Origin: an uncultured Granulosicoccaceae bacterium
GTDB lineage: Bacteria > Pseudomonadota > Gammaproteobacteria > Granulosicoccales > Granulosicoccaceae
Direction: 5' to 3'
DNA: 64,000 nt
Assembly (NCBI GenBank): GCA_938007995.1
Contig: CALLLW010000024.1
Span: 1-64,000 of the forward strand
Part shown: piece after piece, positions 1 through 8,744 of the stretch
Layout: the number at the start of each line of letters is the position of its first letter
Position numbering within the stretch: the first letter of the stretch is position 1
Notes under the pieces: generated by a model
Database searches by the model: none
What the model was told of the DNA's origin: nothing
The model's input: the letters and a program-made list of their open reading frames with translations, nothing else
Position numbers and translations under genes: made by a program

Positions 1-330
1 AGCCGCACTGTTTTCTTTTACTTCGCCAAGCTCTGCTTCAAGCGCTGTTTTCTCTTGCTGCAGTGCGTCTCTTGCTGCTGTTAGATCAGCGACCTCAGTA
101 TTTAGAGACTCGATCTGACCTTCCAGACCACTGACTTGCTCTTCACTGGAACTGCGCAGTAAACCTAGCTGCGATGAAAAATCATCACGCGATGACATCA
201 GACCGGATATCTCAGCTGCGCTGTTTTCTTTTACTTCACCCAGCTCTGTTTCGAGCGCTGTCATTTCTTCGAGAAGGGCATCTCTTGCAGAAGTCAGATC
301 AGCGACTTCTGCATTTAATGAAGTTACCTG
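1..330 (-). repeat. Internal 213-bp (71-residue) tandem repeat in coiled-coil gene
   Basis: Bases 1-117 and 214-330 are clearly similar, an offset of exactly 213 bp (71 codons). In protein both copies read LN-x-EVADLT-x-ARDAL and end in ELGEVKENSAA. The first-copy sequence runs off the window edge, so more copies may follow. The in-frame period points to unequal crossing-over that lengthens the coiled coil without breaking it. Confidence 0.8.
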
Positions 331-1617
331 ATCGTCGAGCGCATCAATTTGTTCTGCTGTTTGCGTTTTGGTGGTCTCAAGCTCACCGTCTATGGCAGAC
401 AACTTTCCTTCGAGCTCGGCACGCTCGTCAGTCAGGTATTCAACCTGGTTGGTCAGCGTGGCAACCTGTGTATTCAGATCGCTGGTCGCGGTTTCAGCGG
501 ATACCTTGAACGTATCCAGCTCTGTATTCAGCGCATTTTTCTCTGCATCAAGTGTTGCTACGTTGGTTTCAAGTACTGATACTTTTTCGGTGAGATCGTC
601 ACGCTCAACAGTCAGATCTTCTATCTCTGCTGTTTTCGCCGCAATCTCTGCATCAAGCGCTTCTGCCTGTGCGGTAAGATCAAGCGCCTGCTGCGATAGC
701 TCGGCGTTTCTGCCGGCCAGTACTTCGTTGTCCGCTTTAAATCCAGCCGCAGCGCCAGCGACGTTGGTAAGCTCGGCTTCAAGCCCGTTAATTTTGGCAG
801 AAGATGAGGCTTGCAGACCTGCGTATGACTGATTGAGCTTGTTGAAAGCTGCCAGTCCCTCTGAACCGCTTAGCTCATCAACTCTGGCAGTCAGTTGATC
901 GCGTTCTGCAGAAACATCCTCAAGCCTGGCAAGCAAATCGTCACGTTCGGCAGTGACTGCATCGTGCTCTGCAAGCAACGCAACGGAGCGACTGTCAATT
1001 TCGTCTACTCTGACCTGCAACGCATCTCGTGCCGATGTGAGTTCGGCAATCTCGGCTTCCAGACCGGCCGCCACTGTGCCGCCTTCCTGAGATTTAGCCC
1101 GCAGTGCAGCAATTTCTTCAACTGAAGCGGCTTTGATGGCTTCAAGCTCTTCTATGGCAGCATTCTGCTGATCAATTTGCGCCTGTAACTCAGTTGCACT
1201 GGACGCCGCTGTCTCCTGCTCTGACTGGAGTGATTCAAGTGCGGACTGCTGCTCCGCACCGGCAGATTCGAGCTCTTCAATTTTTGCCTGCCATTCTGCG
1301 ATGTTGGCGTCTTTTTCTTCAACTGATGCTTTCAGGCCGGCAATTTCTTCTTCATAGCCAGCAATTCTGGCATTCGATGATTCCAGATCAGCCTGTACAG
1401 TTTGAAGTGATGCTTCCGATTGGCTGAGTCGCTGTATTTCTTCATTCTGGCTGCAGCTTTTGCCGGTGACACCAACTGCCAGCAGGCCAATCAAGCCGGC
1501 GGCGCCATACTTTACCGACTTCCGCAGGTTTGATTCATCAGGCAACAAGTGCCCGTCGCGGATGTCCTCCTGGTAAACCGCATGCCCGTCGCGTTTGCTG
1601 TTTTTGTCATCAACCAT
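1..1617 (-). CDS. Membrane-anchored coiled-coil protein, C-terminus off the window
   Basis: The reading frame is open on the minus strand from an ATG at 1617 to the window edge (539 codons seen). An AAGGGG ribosome site precedes the ATG by a few bases. Residues 1-33 are polar. About residues 34-50 form one hydrophobic segment (YGAAGLIGLLAVGVTG), so the N-terminus is probably cytoplasmic. The rest is an almost uninterrupted heptad-rich coiled coil of Glu, Ala, Leu, Ser and Asp with very few aromatic residues. A 71-residue unit is repeated at the left edge. No catalytic domain is visible. Membrane-tethered coiled coils of this sort often serve as envelope or cytoskeletal scaffolds, but no specific family was recognised and the function is unknown. 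A second unrelated-looking protein of the same architecture lies at 26529-29222. Confidence 0.8.
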   Translation of the reverse strand, partial: MVDDKNSKRDGHAVYQEDIRDGHLLPDESNLRKSVKYGAAGLIGLLAVGVTGKSCSQNEEIQRLSQSEASLQTVQADLESSNARIAGYEEEIAGLKASVEEKDANIAEWQAKIEELESAGAEQQSALESLQSEQETAASSATELQAQIDQQNAAIEELEAIKAASVEEIAALRAKSQEGGTVAAGLEAEIAELTSARDALQVRVDEIDSRSVALLAEHDAVTAERDDLLARLEDVSAERDQLTARVDELSGSEGLAAFNKLNQSYAGLQASSSAKINGLEAELTNVAGAAAGFKADNEVLAGRNAELSQQALDLTAQAEALDAEIAAKTAEIEDLTVERDDLTEKVSVLETNVATLDAEKNALNTELDTFKVSAETATSDLNTQVATLTNQVEYLTDERAELEGKLSAIDGELETTKTQTAEQIDALDDQVTSLNAEVADLTSARDALLEEMTALETELGEVKENSAAEISGLMSSRDDFSSQLGLLRSSSEEQVSGLEGQIESLNTEVADLTAARDALQQEKTALEAELGEVKENSAA

Positions 1618-1775
1618 TTATTTCCCCTTGGGTCTTTAGTTATTTCGCAAAGCTGCTGCCGGTAATTTTACGGTACCCGCAGTGCCGCTTTTGCACACCG
1701 CTCATTATAACCCCAAGCAATAGTTGCCTGCGCAACAGAATCAGGTCAAATTTGGTTAAAAGCCAACACAGACAA

Positions 1776-2531
1776 TCACTTGCTACTGATGCGACGAACC
1801 TTGAATTGCTGCGCCGAACGACGACTCCGCGGATAATGCAATAGCAAATCATCCAGCCTGCTGCGAAGTTTTCGCCGTGAGACCTCAAAGGGCAGAAATA
1901 CTGCAACGCAATTGCCGTAGGAAGGCAGAGTAAATGCGTAACGACAATCGTGTTGACCATCAATGGCGCTCAGGTAGGCAGCACCGGATTCACGCGCTTG
2001 AGCCGGATCTTCAAAATTAATGATCAGTGCGCCTTCCGGTGTTAGTAACTTGCGCAGATCTGTGAACCAGTGGGCAGATGCGTCAATAACGCGCATTGGT
2101 TCACCATCGCGCTCGGTGAATAAATCTTCAATCACAACATCGAAGCCCGGCCCGTCGTAAGCCTTTACCCATTCGATGGCATCGGCTGCAAGCAGCTCGA
2201 CGTTCTGCTGACAAACACCAAAGTGTTGCCGGGCAACTTTAATATGTATTGGATCGAGCTCTACACCGACCACCAGCTGCGGCTGCAGAAATGACAGATA
2301 CTGCCGGATCACCGCACCGCCGCCAACGCCAAGCAGAAGCACTCTTTTAACCGCGCCCTCCGGGAGAAACAATGACGGAATAAACAGTAAGTCCCACACC
2401 CCGCCGGACAAGGGTCGGGACTCGTTCCACTGGCTGTGAAACACACCGTTTTTGTAAAGCCGAATCGAGCCGCCTGCTGATCTGACCTGGTACTGAGCAT
2501 CTGCGGTGCTTTGCTGCCAAACGATTGCCAT
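1776..2531 (-). CDS. Spermidine synthase-like SAM-binding protein
   Basis: The 251-residue protein has a Rossmann methyltransferase / polyamine synthase fold. The glycine-rich nucleotide motif LLLGVGGGAVIRQ lies near residue 65, the acidic strand end VVGVELDP follows about 20 residues later, and the DVVIEDLF strand is near residue 130. The GGG-A-IR and ELD pattern is typical of the SpeE / spermidine synthase-like superfamily. The polyamine-site signature of true spermidine synthases is not obvious, so the substrate is open; it could be an orphan SpeE-like methyltransferase. It is divergent from mtaB, with a shared promoter region of about 140 bp. Start is the ATG at 2531; the ribosome site is weak. 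Confidence 0.75.
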   Translation of the reverse strand: MAIVWQQSTADAQYQVRSAGGSIRLYKNGVFHSQWNESRPLSGGVWDLLFIPSLFLPEGAVKRVLLLGVGGGAVIRQYLSFLQPQLVVGVELDPIHIKVARQHFGVCQQNVELLAADAIEWVKAYDGPGFDVVIEDLFTERDGEPMRVIDASAHWFTDLRKLLTPEGALIINFEDPAQARESGAAYLSAIDGQHDCRYAFTLPSYGNCVAVFLPFEVSRRKLRSRLDDLLLHYPRSRRSAQQFKVRRISSK

Positions 2532-2669
2532 CAGTTAGTACCGATTAGTCATATACAAACGCACTGCTGCTGACGCACCCATTCAAACGCTTGCATCGTT
2601 CGCACTATTTCTCACGCTGGCAGTGTTGCAACTGCTAAAATCCGTTGTCGGGCCATCTCTAGACATCAT

Positions 2670-3950
2670 GTGAATATTCATCTTCGTGCACTGGGTTGCA
2701 GACTCAATGAAGCAGAGCTTGAAAGTTGGGCTCTGGAGTTTCGCAACGCCGGTCATCAACTCGTCAACCAGGCTGCAGATGCAGACGTAACGGTTGTTAA
2801 TACCTGCGCTGTCACTCGCGAGGCTGTACGCAAATCACGCAAGTTGATCAACCGGCTGCGGCGCGAAAGCCCCTACGGCAAACTGGTTGTCAGCGGTTGC
2901 GCGGTTGCTACCGGAGAGACCGGTACGGCATCAGATCTTGGCATTGACCTGATTATAAACAACAGTCAGAAGAAAGAGCTGGTTAAAACAGTCACTGACA
3001 CATTGCCAATCAGCATTATGCCCGAGGGTGCGACGCTGCCCGCCGAATCATCACTGTTTGCACGCAATCGACAGCGCGCGTTCATAAAGATTCAGGACGG
3101 ATGCCGTTACCGCTGTACGTACTGCATTGTCACTATGGCCCGGGGTGAAGAGCAAAGTCGCCCGGTCAATGAAATTATTGATGAAGTAAATCAATTGCAT
3201 GCACAAGGGGTGCAGGAAATCGTATTAACCGGTGTGCATGTCGGTGGCTACGGTTCAGATATACAGTCCAACCTGACAGCGTTGGTCAAACAACTGCTGC
3301 AACACACAGACATACCCAGAATACGCTTCGCATCGGTTGAACCCTGGGATCTGGGTGAGGGTTTTTTTACTCTGTTTGAAAATCCGCGCCTGATGCCACA
3401 CATGCACCTGCCGCTGCAAAGCGGTTCGGATGCGATTCTCAGACGCATGGCCAGACGCTGCAAAACCACCGAATTTTCCACCCTGGTTACGGAAGCTCGT
3501 GCAAGCGTACCAGGGTTTAATATCACCACCGATATCATTGTCGGCTTTCCCGGTGAAACCGAAGCGCACTGGCGGGAAACGGTTGAGTGTATAGAGTCGA
3601 TCGGTTTCGGCCACATTCATGTATTCAGCTTTTCTGCTCGACAGGGCACTAAAGCCGCCAGCATGGATCAGCAGATCGATGAAAATACTAAAAAAAGCCG
3701 CAGTGCCGAGCTGCGATCAATCGCAGATCGACAACGCAGTGAATTCATCGAACGGCAGCTCAACAGTACGGCGAATGTATTGTGGGAAAGTCACAGCAGC
3801 AGTGAAGAAAATTCACAGGTCTTCGGCTACACAGAAAACTACACGCGTGTGTGTACCTCTGCTGCTTCAGCACCTGCAGCGGGGGGCATTGTTCCCTGCA
3901 AGCTGAAAGCACTGGAACCGCAGGGTAAATATGCCATGGTTGCGATGTAG
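2670..3950 (+). CDS. mtaB: tRNA t6A37 C2-methylthiotransferase MtaB
   Basis: This 426-residue radical-SAM methylthiotransferase converts t6A37 to ms2t6A37 in ANN-decoding tRNAs. The N-terminal UPF0004 domain starts with LGCRLNEAE, and a later VVNTCAVT segment supplies further cluster cysteines. The radical-SAM motif is CRYRCTYC (CxxxCxxC) near residue 144. A TRAM-like C-terminal part follows. LGCRLN and the overall layout fit the MtaB (YqeV-type) subgroup better than MiaB or RimO. The start is GTG at 2670; the ATG two bases upstream is followed immediately by a stop in its own frame. It is monocistronic, with no linked gene on the same strand. Confidence 0.9.
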   Translation: MNIHLRALGCRLNEAELESWALEFRNAGHQLVNQAADADVTVVNTCAVTREAVRKSRKLINRLRRESPYGKLVVSGCAVATGETGTASDLGIDLIINNSQKKELVKTVTDTLPISIMPEGATLPAESSLFARNRQRAFIKIQDGCRYRCTYCIVTMARGEEQSRPVNEIIDEVNQLHAQGVQEIVLTGVHVGGYGSDIQSNLTALVKQLLQHTDIPRIRFASVEPWDLGEGFFTLFENPRLMPHMHLPLQSGSDAILRRMARRCKTTEFSTLVTEARASVPGFNITTDIIVGFPGETEAHWRETVECIESIGFGHIHVFSFSARQGTKAASMDQQIDENTKKSRSAELRSIADRQRSEFIERQLNSTANVLWESHSSSEENSQVFGYTENYTRVCTSAASAPAAGGIVPCKLKALEPQGKYAMVAM

Positions 3951-4334
3951 GACCATAAGGTTAAGAACCAGAATGGTGTGACAAGACCCCTTGATTTAAT
4001 AACAGGCCATAAACACTGTAAAGCCTGACCGGCTGTTAAAGACTACAGCGGAACTTCAATACACTGTCGCTTCTCTATATTTGTAATCTTTGCCAGTGAC
4101 CACCAAATAAATAACAGGATATTTACAGCTGAGCGGGTATTTTGCCCGTCGTACAGAAGCCGCCGTTTCGAAAGGCCGCAATCTGTGCAATTGATGCTGT
4201 GCAATTTCCACATTTCTAACTGAGCTGGTTTATACTTACAAGGCTGGGCAGCACGGTGCCGATCTGTTTGATCGGCACATTTGACACACCTTATCCATCC
4301 GTCCGCCAAAAAGCGCATTCACACAGAGGACACT
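3951..4334 (+). other. Gene-free stretch: leader of the pyruvate dehydrogenase operon
   Basis: No credible gene lies in these 384 bases; short opposite-strand frames have no recognisable content and one overlaps aceE. The stretch should hold the aceE promoter. A perfect 9-bp inverted repeat, GTGCCGATC at 4256-4264 and GATCGGCAC at 4270-4278 with a 5-base loop, sits 57 bases before the aceE start codon. It may be an operator or a leader hairpin. I did not find a clear PdhR-type ATTGGTnnnACCAAT box. Confidence 0.55.
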
Positions 4335-6992
4335 ATGCGAGAAATCCAGGATACCGATCCACAAGAAACCCGTGAGTGGCTCGAAGCGCTGGAAGCGGTG
4401 ATCGAAGCAGAAGGCCCTGAGCGAGCGCACTATTTGCTCGAGGCGCTGATCGATCAATCAAGGCGCTCTGGTGCCAACCTGCCTTACAGTGCGTCAACCG
4501 CGTACATCAATACGATACCGCCGCACCTTGAGCCGGTGAGTCCAGGTGATTCAGAGATTGAATACAAGTTGCGCTCAATGATTCGCTGGAACGCCACGGC
4601 GATGGTATTGCGAGCCAACCGGGACGACTCAAATCTGGGTGGCCATATTTCGAGTTTTGCCTCTGCTGCAACCCTCTACGATGTTGGCTTTAACCACTTC
4701 TTTCGTGCACCCGGTCCCGACTCAGGCGGTGATCTTGTTTTTATCCAGGGACACTCAGCTCCGGGCATCTATGCCCGTGCATTTCTGGAAGGCCGATTAA
4801 GCGAAGAAGATCTGGATAAATTCCGCAGAGAGGTCGATGGCAACGGATTATCGTCCTACCCGCACCCTTATCTGATGCCTGACTTCTGGCAGTTCCCGAC
4901 GGTATCGATGGGGCTGACTTCTATCATGTCTATCTATCAAGCCAGGTTCATGAAGTACTTGCATGATCGATCATTAACAAAAACCGATAACCGTCAGGTC
5001 TGGGCCTACATGGGTGACGGTGAAATGGATGAACCGGAATCACTTGGTGCGATATCACTGGCAGGCAGAGAGAAACTCGACAACCTGACCTTCGTGATTA
5101 ACTGCAACCTGCAAAGACTTGATGGCCCGGTACGCGGCAACAGTAAAATCATTCAGGAACTCGAAGGCGTGTTCCGTGGTGCCGGCTGGAACGTCATTAA
5201 AGTCATCTGGGGTTCTTATTGGGATCCTTTGCTTGCAAAAGATCATGATGGCAAGCTTAAGCAGTTGATGATGGAAACAGTCGATGGCGAATACCAGAAC
5301 TTTAAAGCCAAAGACGGTGCTTATACACGCGAGAAGTTCTTCGGCAAATATCCCGAGACTGCAAAAATGGTGGCCAAGTTGTCTGATGAAGATATCTGGC
5401 GACTAAACAGAGGCGGTCACGACCCGCATAAAATTTATGCAGCCTACGATGCAGCGACAAAACATAAAGGTCAGCCGACAGTCATCCTGATGAAAACCGT
5501 CAAAGGTTATGGCATGGGTGAGTCAGGTGAAGGCACCAACTCTACCCACCAGCAGAAAAAAATGGCGCTTGAATCACTGATGAACATGCGCGACCGGTTC
5601 AATATACCGCTCAGTGATGAGCAGGTTGAGAACCTTGAATACTGCAAACCGGATGAAGGTAGCGATCTTGCCAAATACATGAAAGAGCGACGCGAAGCAC
5701 TAGGTGGCTTCCTGCCACAGCGACAGAAATTTGCAGCACCGATAGAAGTACCACCGTTGTCTGTCTTTGAACCATTGCTTAAAGACTCCGGTGATCGCGA
5801 GCTTTCGACCACAATGGCATTCGTGCGTATGCTGACGATACTCACCAGAGATAAAAAGATCGGTGACAACATCGTACCCATCGTACCGGATGAAGCGCGT
5901 ACCTTCGGCATGGATGGCATGTTCCGTCAGCTCGGTATCTACTCTTCTGTTGGTCAGCTTTACACGCCGGAAGATCGTGATCAGGTGATGTTTTACAAAG
6001 AAGACAAAACCGGCCAGATCCTTGAAGAAGGCATTACCGAAGCAGGTGCGATGTCTTCATGGATTGCCGCTGCAACCGCCTACAGTACACACGGCGTCAA
6101 CATGATTCCGTTCTTTGTTTACTACTCCATGTTCGGCTTTCAGCGTATTGGTGATCTGGCATGGGCCTCAGGCGATATGCGCTCACGCGGTTTTATGATT
6201 GGCGGTACCGCAGGCCGCACTACCCTGAACGGTGAAGGACTGCAGCACGAAGACGGTCACAGCCATGTACTGGCAAGTACAATTCCGAACTGCATCTGCT
6301 ACGACCCGTGTTACGCCTATGAGATGGCGGTGATTATTCATGACGGCATGCGTCGCATGATGCAGAACCAGGAAGATGTTTTCTACTACATCACCGCGAT
6401 GAACGAAAACTATCACCATCCAGCCATGCCTGCAGGTGTTGAAGACGGCATTATTAAAGGCATGTATAAACTATCCAGCACCGCAAGTGGTGCCAAGCAC
6501 CGAGTCAACCTTCTTGGTTCCGGTGTGATACTGCGTGAGGCCATCGCTGCAGCAGAAATGCTCGAACAGGACTGGAACATCGGCAGCGATATCTGGAGTG
6601 TTACCAGCTTCACCGAGTTACGCCGCGATGGACTGGCAGTGACCCGCTGGAACAACCTTAACCCTGAAGCAACGCAGAAGGTGCCGTATGTCACTGAGTT
6701 GTTAAGTGAGTATCCACATCCGGTTGTGGCAACAAGCGATTACATGAAAGTGCTGCCTGACGGACTGCGCGAATATATAGACGCACCATTTAAAGTACTC
6801 GGAACAGATGGCTTCGGTCGTTCTGACACGCGTGAGAAGCTGCGTGATTTCTTTGAAGTGGATCGCCGTTATGTTGTTGTCACCGCACTCAACGCCTTGA
6901 GAGAGCAAGGCGCAATAGAAGCAAGTGTTGTCTCTGAGGCGATAAAGAAATACGGACTCAACCCAGACAAATCAAACCCTGTAACCAGCTAA
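4335..6992 (+). CDS. aceE: Pyruvate dehydrogenase E1 component
   Basis: The homodimeric-type E1 decarboxylates pyruvate with thiamine diphosphate and passes the acetyl unit to E2 lipoyl groups. The ThDP motif GDGEMDEPES begins near residue 229, and the C-terminal transketolase-like half follows (for example GAMSSWIAAATAYS). From the ATG at 4335 the protein is 885 residues, close to the 887 of E. coli AceE, and begins REIQDTDPQETREWLEAL, colinear with the E. coli N-terminus. An AGAGGA ribosome site precedes this ATG, so upstream in-frame starts are rejected. aceF follows after 13 bases. Confidence 0.96.
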   Translation: MREIQDTDPQETREWLEALEAVIEAEGPERAHYLLEALIDQSRRSGANLPYSASTAYINTIPPHLEPVSPGDSEIEYKLRSMIRWNATAMVLRANRDDSNLGGHISSFASAATLYDVGFNHFFRAPGPDSGGDLVFIQGHSAPGIYARAFLEGRLSEEDLDKFRREVDGNGLSSYPHPYLMPDFWQFPTVSMGLTSIMSIYQARFMKYLHDRSLTKTDNRQVWAYMGDGEMDEPESLGAISLAGREKLDNLTFVINCNLQRLDGPVRGNSKIIQELEGVFRGAGWNVIKVIWGSYWDPLLAKDHDGKLKQLMMETVDGEYQNFKAKDGAYTREKFFGKYPETAKMVAKLSDEDIWRLNRGGHDPHKIYAAYDAATKHKGQPTVILMKTVKGYGMGESGEGTNSTHQQKKMALESLMNMRDRFNIPLSDEQVENLEYCKPDEGSDLAKYMKERREALGGFLPQRQKFAAPIEVPPLSVFEPLLKDSGDRELSTTMAFVRMLTILTRDKKIGDNIVPIVPDEARTFGMDGMFRQLGIYSSVGQLYTPEDRDQVMFYKEDKTGQILEEGITEAGAMSSWIAAATAYSTHGVNMIPFFVYYSMFGFQRIGDLAWASGDMRSRGFMIGGTAGRTTLNGEGLQHEDGHSHVLASTIPNCICYDPCYAYEMAVIIHDGMRRMMQNQEDVFYYITAMNENYHHPAMPAGVEDGIIKGMYKLSSTASGAKHRVNLLGSGVILREAIAAAEMLEQDWNIGSDIWSVTSFTELRRDGLAVTRWNNLNPEATQKVPYVTELLSEYPHPVVATSDYMKVLPDGLREYIDAPFKVLGTDGFGRSDTREKLRDFFEVDRRYVVVTALNALREQGAIEASVVSEAIKKYGLNPDKSNPVTS

Positions 6993-7005
6993 CGCGGAGA
7001 AGAAC

Positions 7006-8688
7006 ATGGCAACATCCATAGACATCCGCGTGCCGGATATTGGCGACTACGATAGCGTCGAAGTTATTGAAGTACTGGTAGAGACAGGCGAAAGCGTCTC
7101 CACTGAGCAGTCACTCATCACATTAGAGAGTGATAAAGCCAGCATGGAGATCCCTTCAACACATGATGGCTCGGTAACCGAGCTGCTGGTGAAAGTGGGT
7201 GACAAAATTTCCGCAGGTGATGTTATTGCGCGCTTGTCAGCTGATGCTGACAACAGTAGCGAAACTACAGCAGTAGAAGAACCTGAAGTCTCTGAGCCAG
7301 CACCCGCTGCAGAAGAGCAGGAACCCGAAACTCCTGAGCCCGCCGCGGCAACTGCAGCCAGTGACGGCGACACGCAAACGCATCAGGTGGTAGTACCCGA
7401 GATCGGTGATTTTGAAGCCATTGAAGTGATCGAGGTATTGGTCAGCACCGGTGATACCGTTGAGCTGGATCAGTCATTGATCACACTTGAAAGTGACAAG
7501 GCGAGTATGGAAATACCGTCTACTGCTGCAGGCACGGTCACTTCTATCTCGGTTTCTGTTGGTGACAAACTATCACATGGTGATCTGGTAGCAGAGATTA
7601 CAGGGTCAGGTAACGCGGCAAGTGCAAAATCTGAATCTGCACCTGCAGCGAAAGCTGAACCGGAGAAAACATCAGCACCTGCAGACAAACAAGACGACAC
7701 ACCACCACCGGCTGCAAACAAACCACAACCGAAGTCATCACCTACGCAAAAGATTGCTGACGAATCGTATCGTCGTGCACATGCAAGTCCGTCGGTACGC
7801 AAATTTGCACGGGAACTCGGTGTTGATCTGATGCTGGTCAGCGGCAGCGGCCGCAAGAATCGCATCCTGAAAGATGACGTGCAGCAGTTCGTCAAAACAA
7901 CCATGTCTTCTGCCGCCAGCAACTACGGGGGCGCCGGTGGCACAGGTGCGGGTATTCCGTCTATTCCAGAGGTTGATTTCACCAAGTTTGGTGAAGTTGA
8001 ACGGGTCGAGATGTCCCGCATCAATGTACTGACTTCAGAAAACCTGCATCGTGCCTGGTTAAACCTGCCGATGGTGACGCATCACGACGATGCCGATATC
8101 ACCGAGCTTGAAGAATTCAGAAAGTCGATTAAACAAGAAGCTGCCGATCAGGGCATTAGAGTAACGGGCCTGGTGTTTCACATAAAAGCGCTGACTGCAG
8201 CACTGAAACAATTCCCTCGCTTTAACTCTTCACTGTCTTCGGATGGTGAGTCTCTCTTTTACAAAAAGTACTTCAATATCGGGATCGCAGTCGATACGCC
8301 TAACGGTTTAGTCGTACCAGTATTGAAAGACACTGATAAAAAGAGCATCTATCAGCTTTCTGAGGAGATGACAGACTTGAGCAGCCGCGCACGGGACAAG
8401 AAGCTAAAACCATCCGAGATGCAGGGCGCCAGCATGACAATATCCAGCCTCGGGGGCATCGGTGGCAATGGCTTTACCCCGATTGTGAATCCACCTGAAG
8501 TGGCAATCCTTGGCATCACCAGAGCAAAGATGCAGCCTGTCTGGGATGGCAGTGAGTTTAAACCCAGACTGATGTGTCCGCTTGATCTCACCTACGATCA
8601 TCGCGTTATCGACGGTGCAGATGGTGCGCGCTTTATGGCTCACTACTGTAAGGTCATCGGTGATATTCGCAAGATCATGCTTTACTGA
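7006..8688 (+). CDS. aceF: Pyruvate dehydrogenase E2, dihydrolipoamide acetyltransferase
   Basis: The E2 core (560 residues) takes the acetyl group from E1 and forms acetyl-CoA. Two lipoyl domains are present, each with the lipoylated lysine in ESDKASMEIPS (about residues 45 and 166), joined by Ala/Pro/Glu-rich linkers. The peripheral-subunit-binding domain follows (ASPSVRKFARELGVDL, about residue 260), then the catalytic domain ending with the active-site DHRVIDGADGARF near residue 531. E. coli has three E2 lipoyl domains; here a third sits on E3. Second gene of aceE-aceF-lpdA, with a ribosome site in CGGAGAAGAAC. Confidence 0.95.
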   Translation: MATSIDIRVPDIGDYDSVEVIEVLVETGESVSTEQSLITLESDKASMEIPSTHDGSVTELLVKVGDKISAGDVIARLSADADNSSETTAVEEPEVSEPAPAAEEQEPETPEPAAATAASDGDTQTHQVVVPEIGDFEAIEVIEVLVSTGDTVELDQSLITLESDKASMEIPSTAAGTVTSISVSVGDKLSHGDLVAEITGSGNAASAKSESAPAAKAEPEKTSAPADKQDDTPPPAANKPQPKSSPTQKIADESYRRAHASPSVRKFARELGVDLMLVSGSGRKNRILKDDVQQFVKTTMSSAASNYGGAGGTGAGIPSIPEVDFTKFGEVERVEMSRINVLTSENLHRAWLNLPMVTHHDDADITELEEFRKSIKQEAADQGIRVTGLVFHIKALTAALKQFPRFNSSLSSDGESLFYKKYFNIGIAVDTPNGLVVPVLKDTDKKSIYQLSEEMTDLSSRARDKKLKPSEMQGASMTISSLGGIGGNGFTPIVNPPEVAILGITRAKMQPVWDGSEFKPRLMCPLDLTYDHRVIDGADGARFMAHYCKVIGDIRKIMLY

Positions 8689-8744
8689 TCCAAACCAATC
8701 AGTCGTATTATTTGTACTCATAATTCAAGACTCGCGGAGACAGC

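Noticed and set aside
4043-4457. Minus-strand frames (91 and 73 codons) upstream of and inside aceE
   Set aside because: No domains, no ribosome site, and partial overlap with the well-supported aceE start region.
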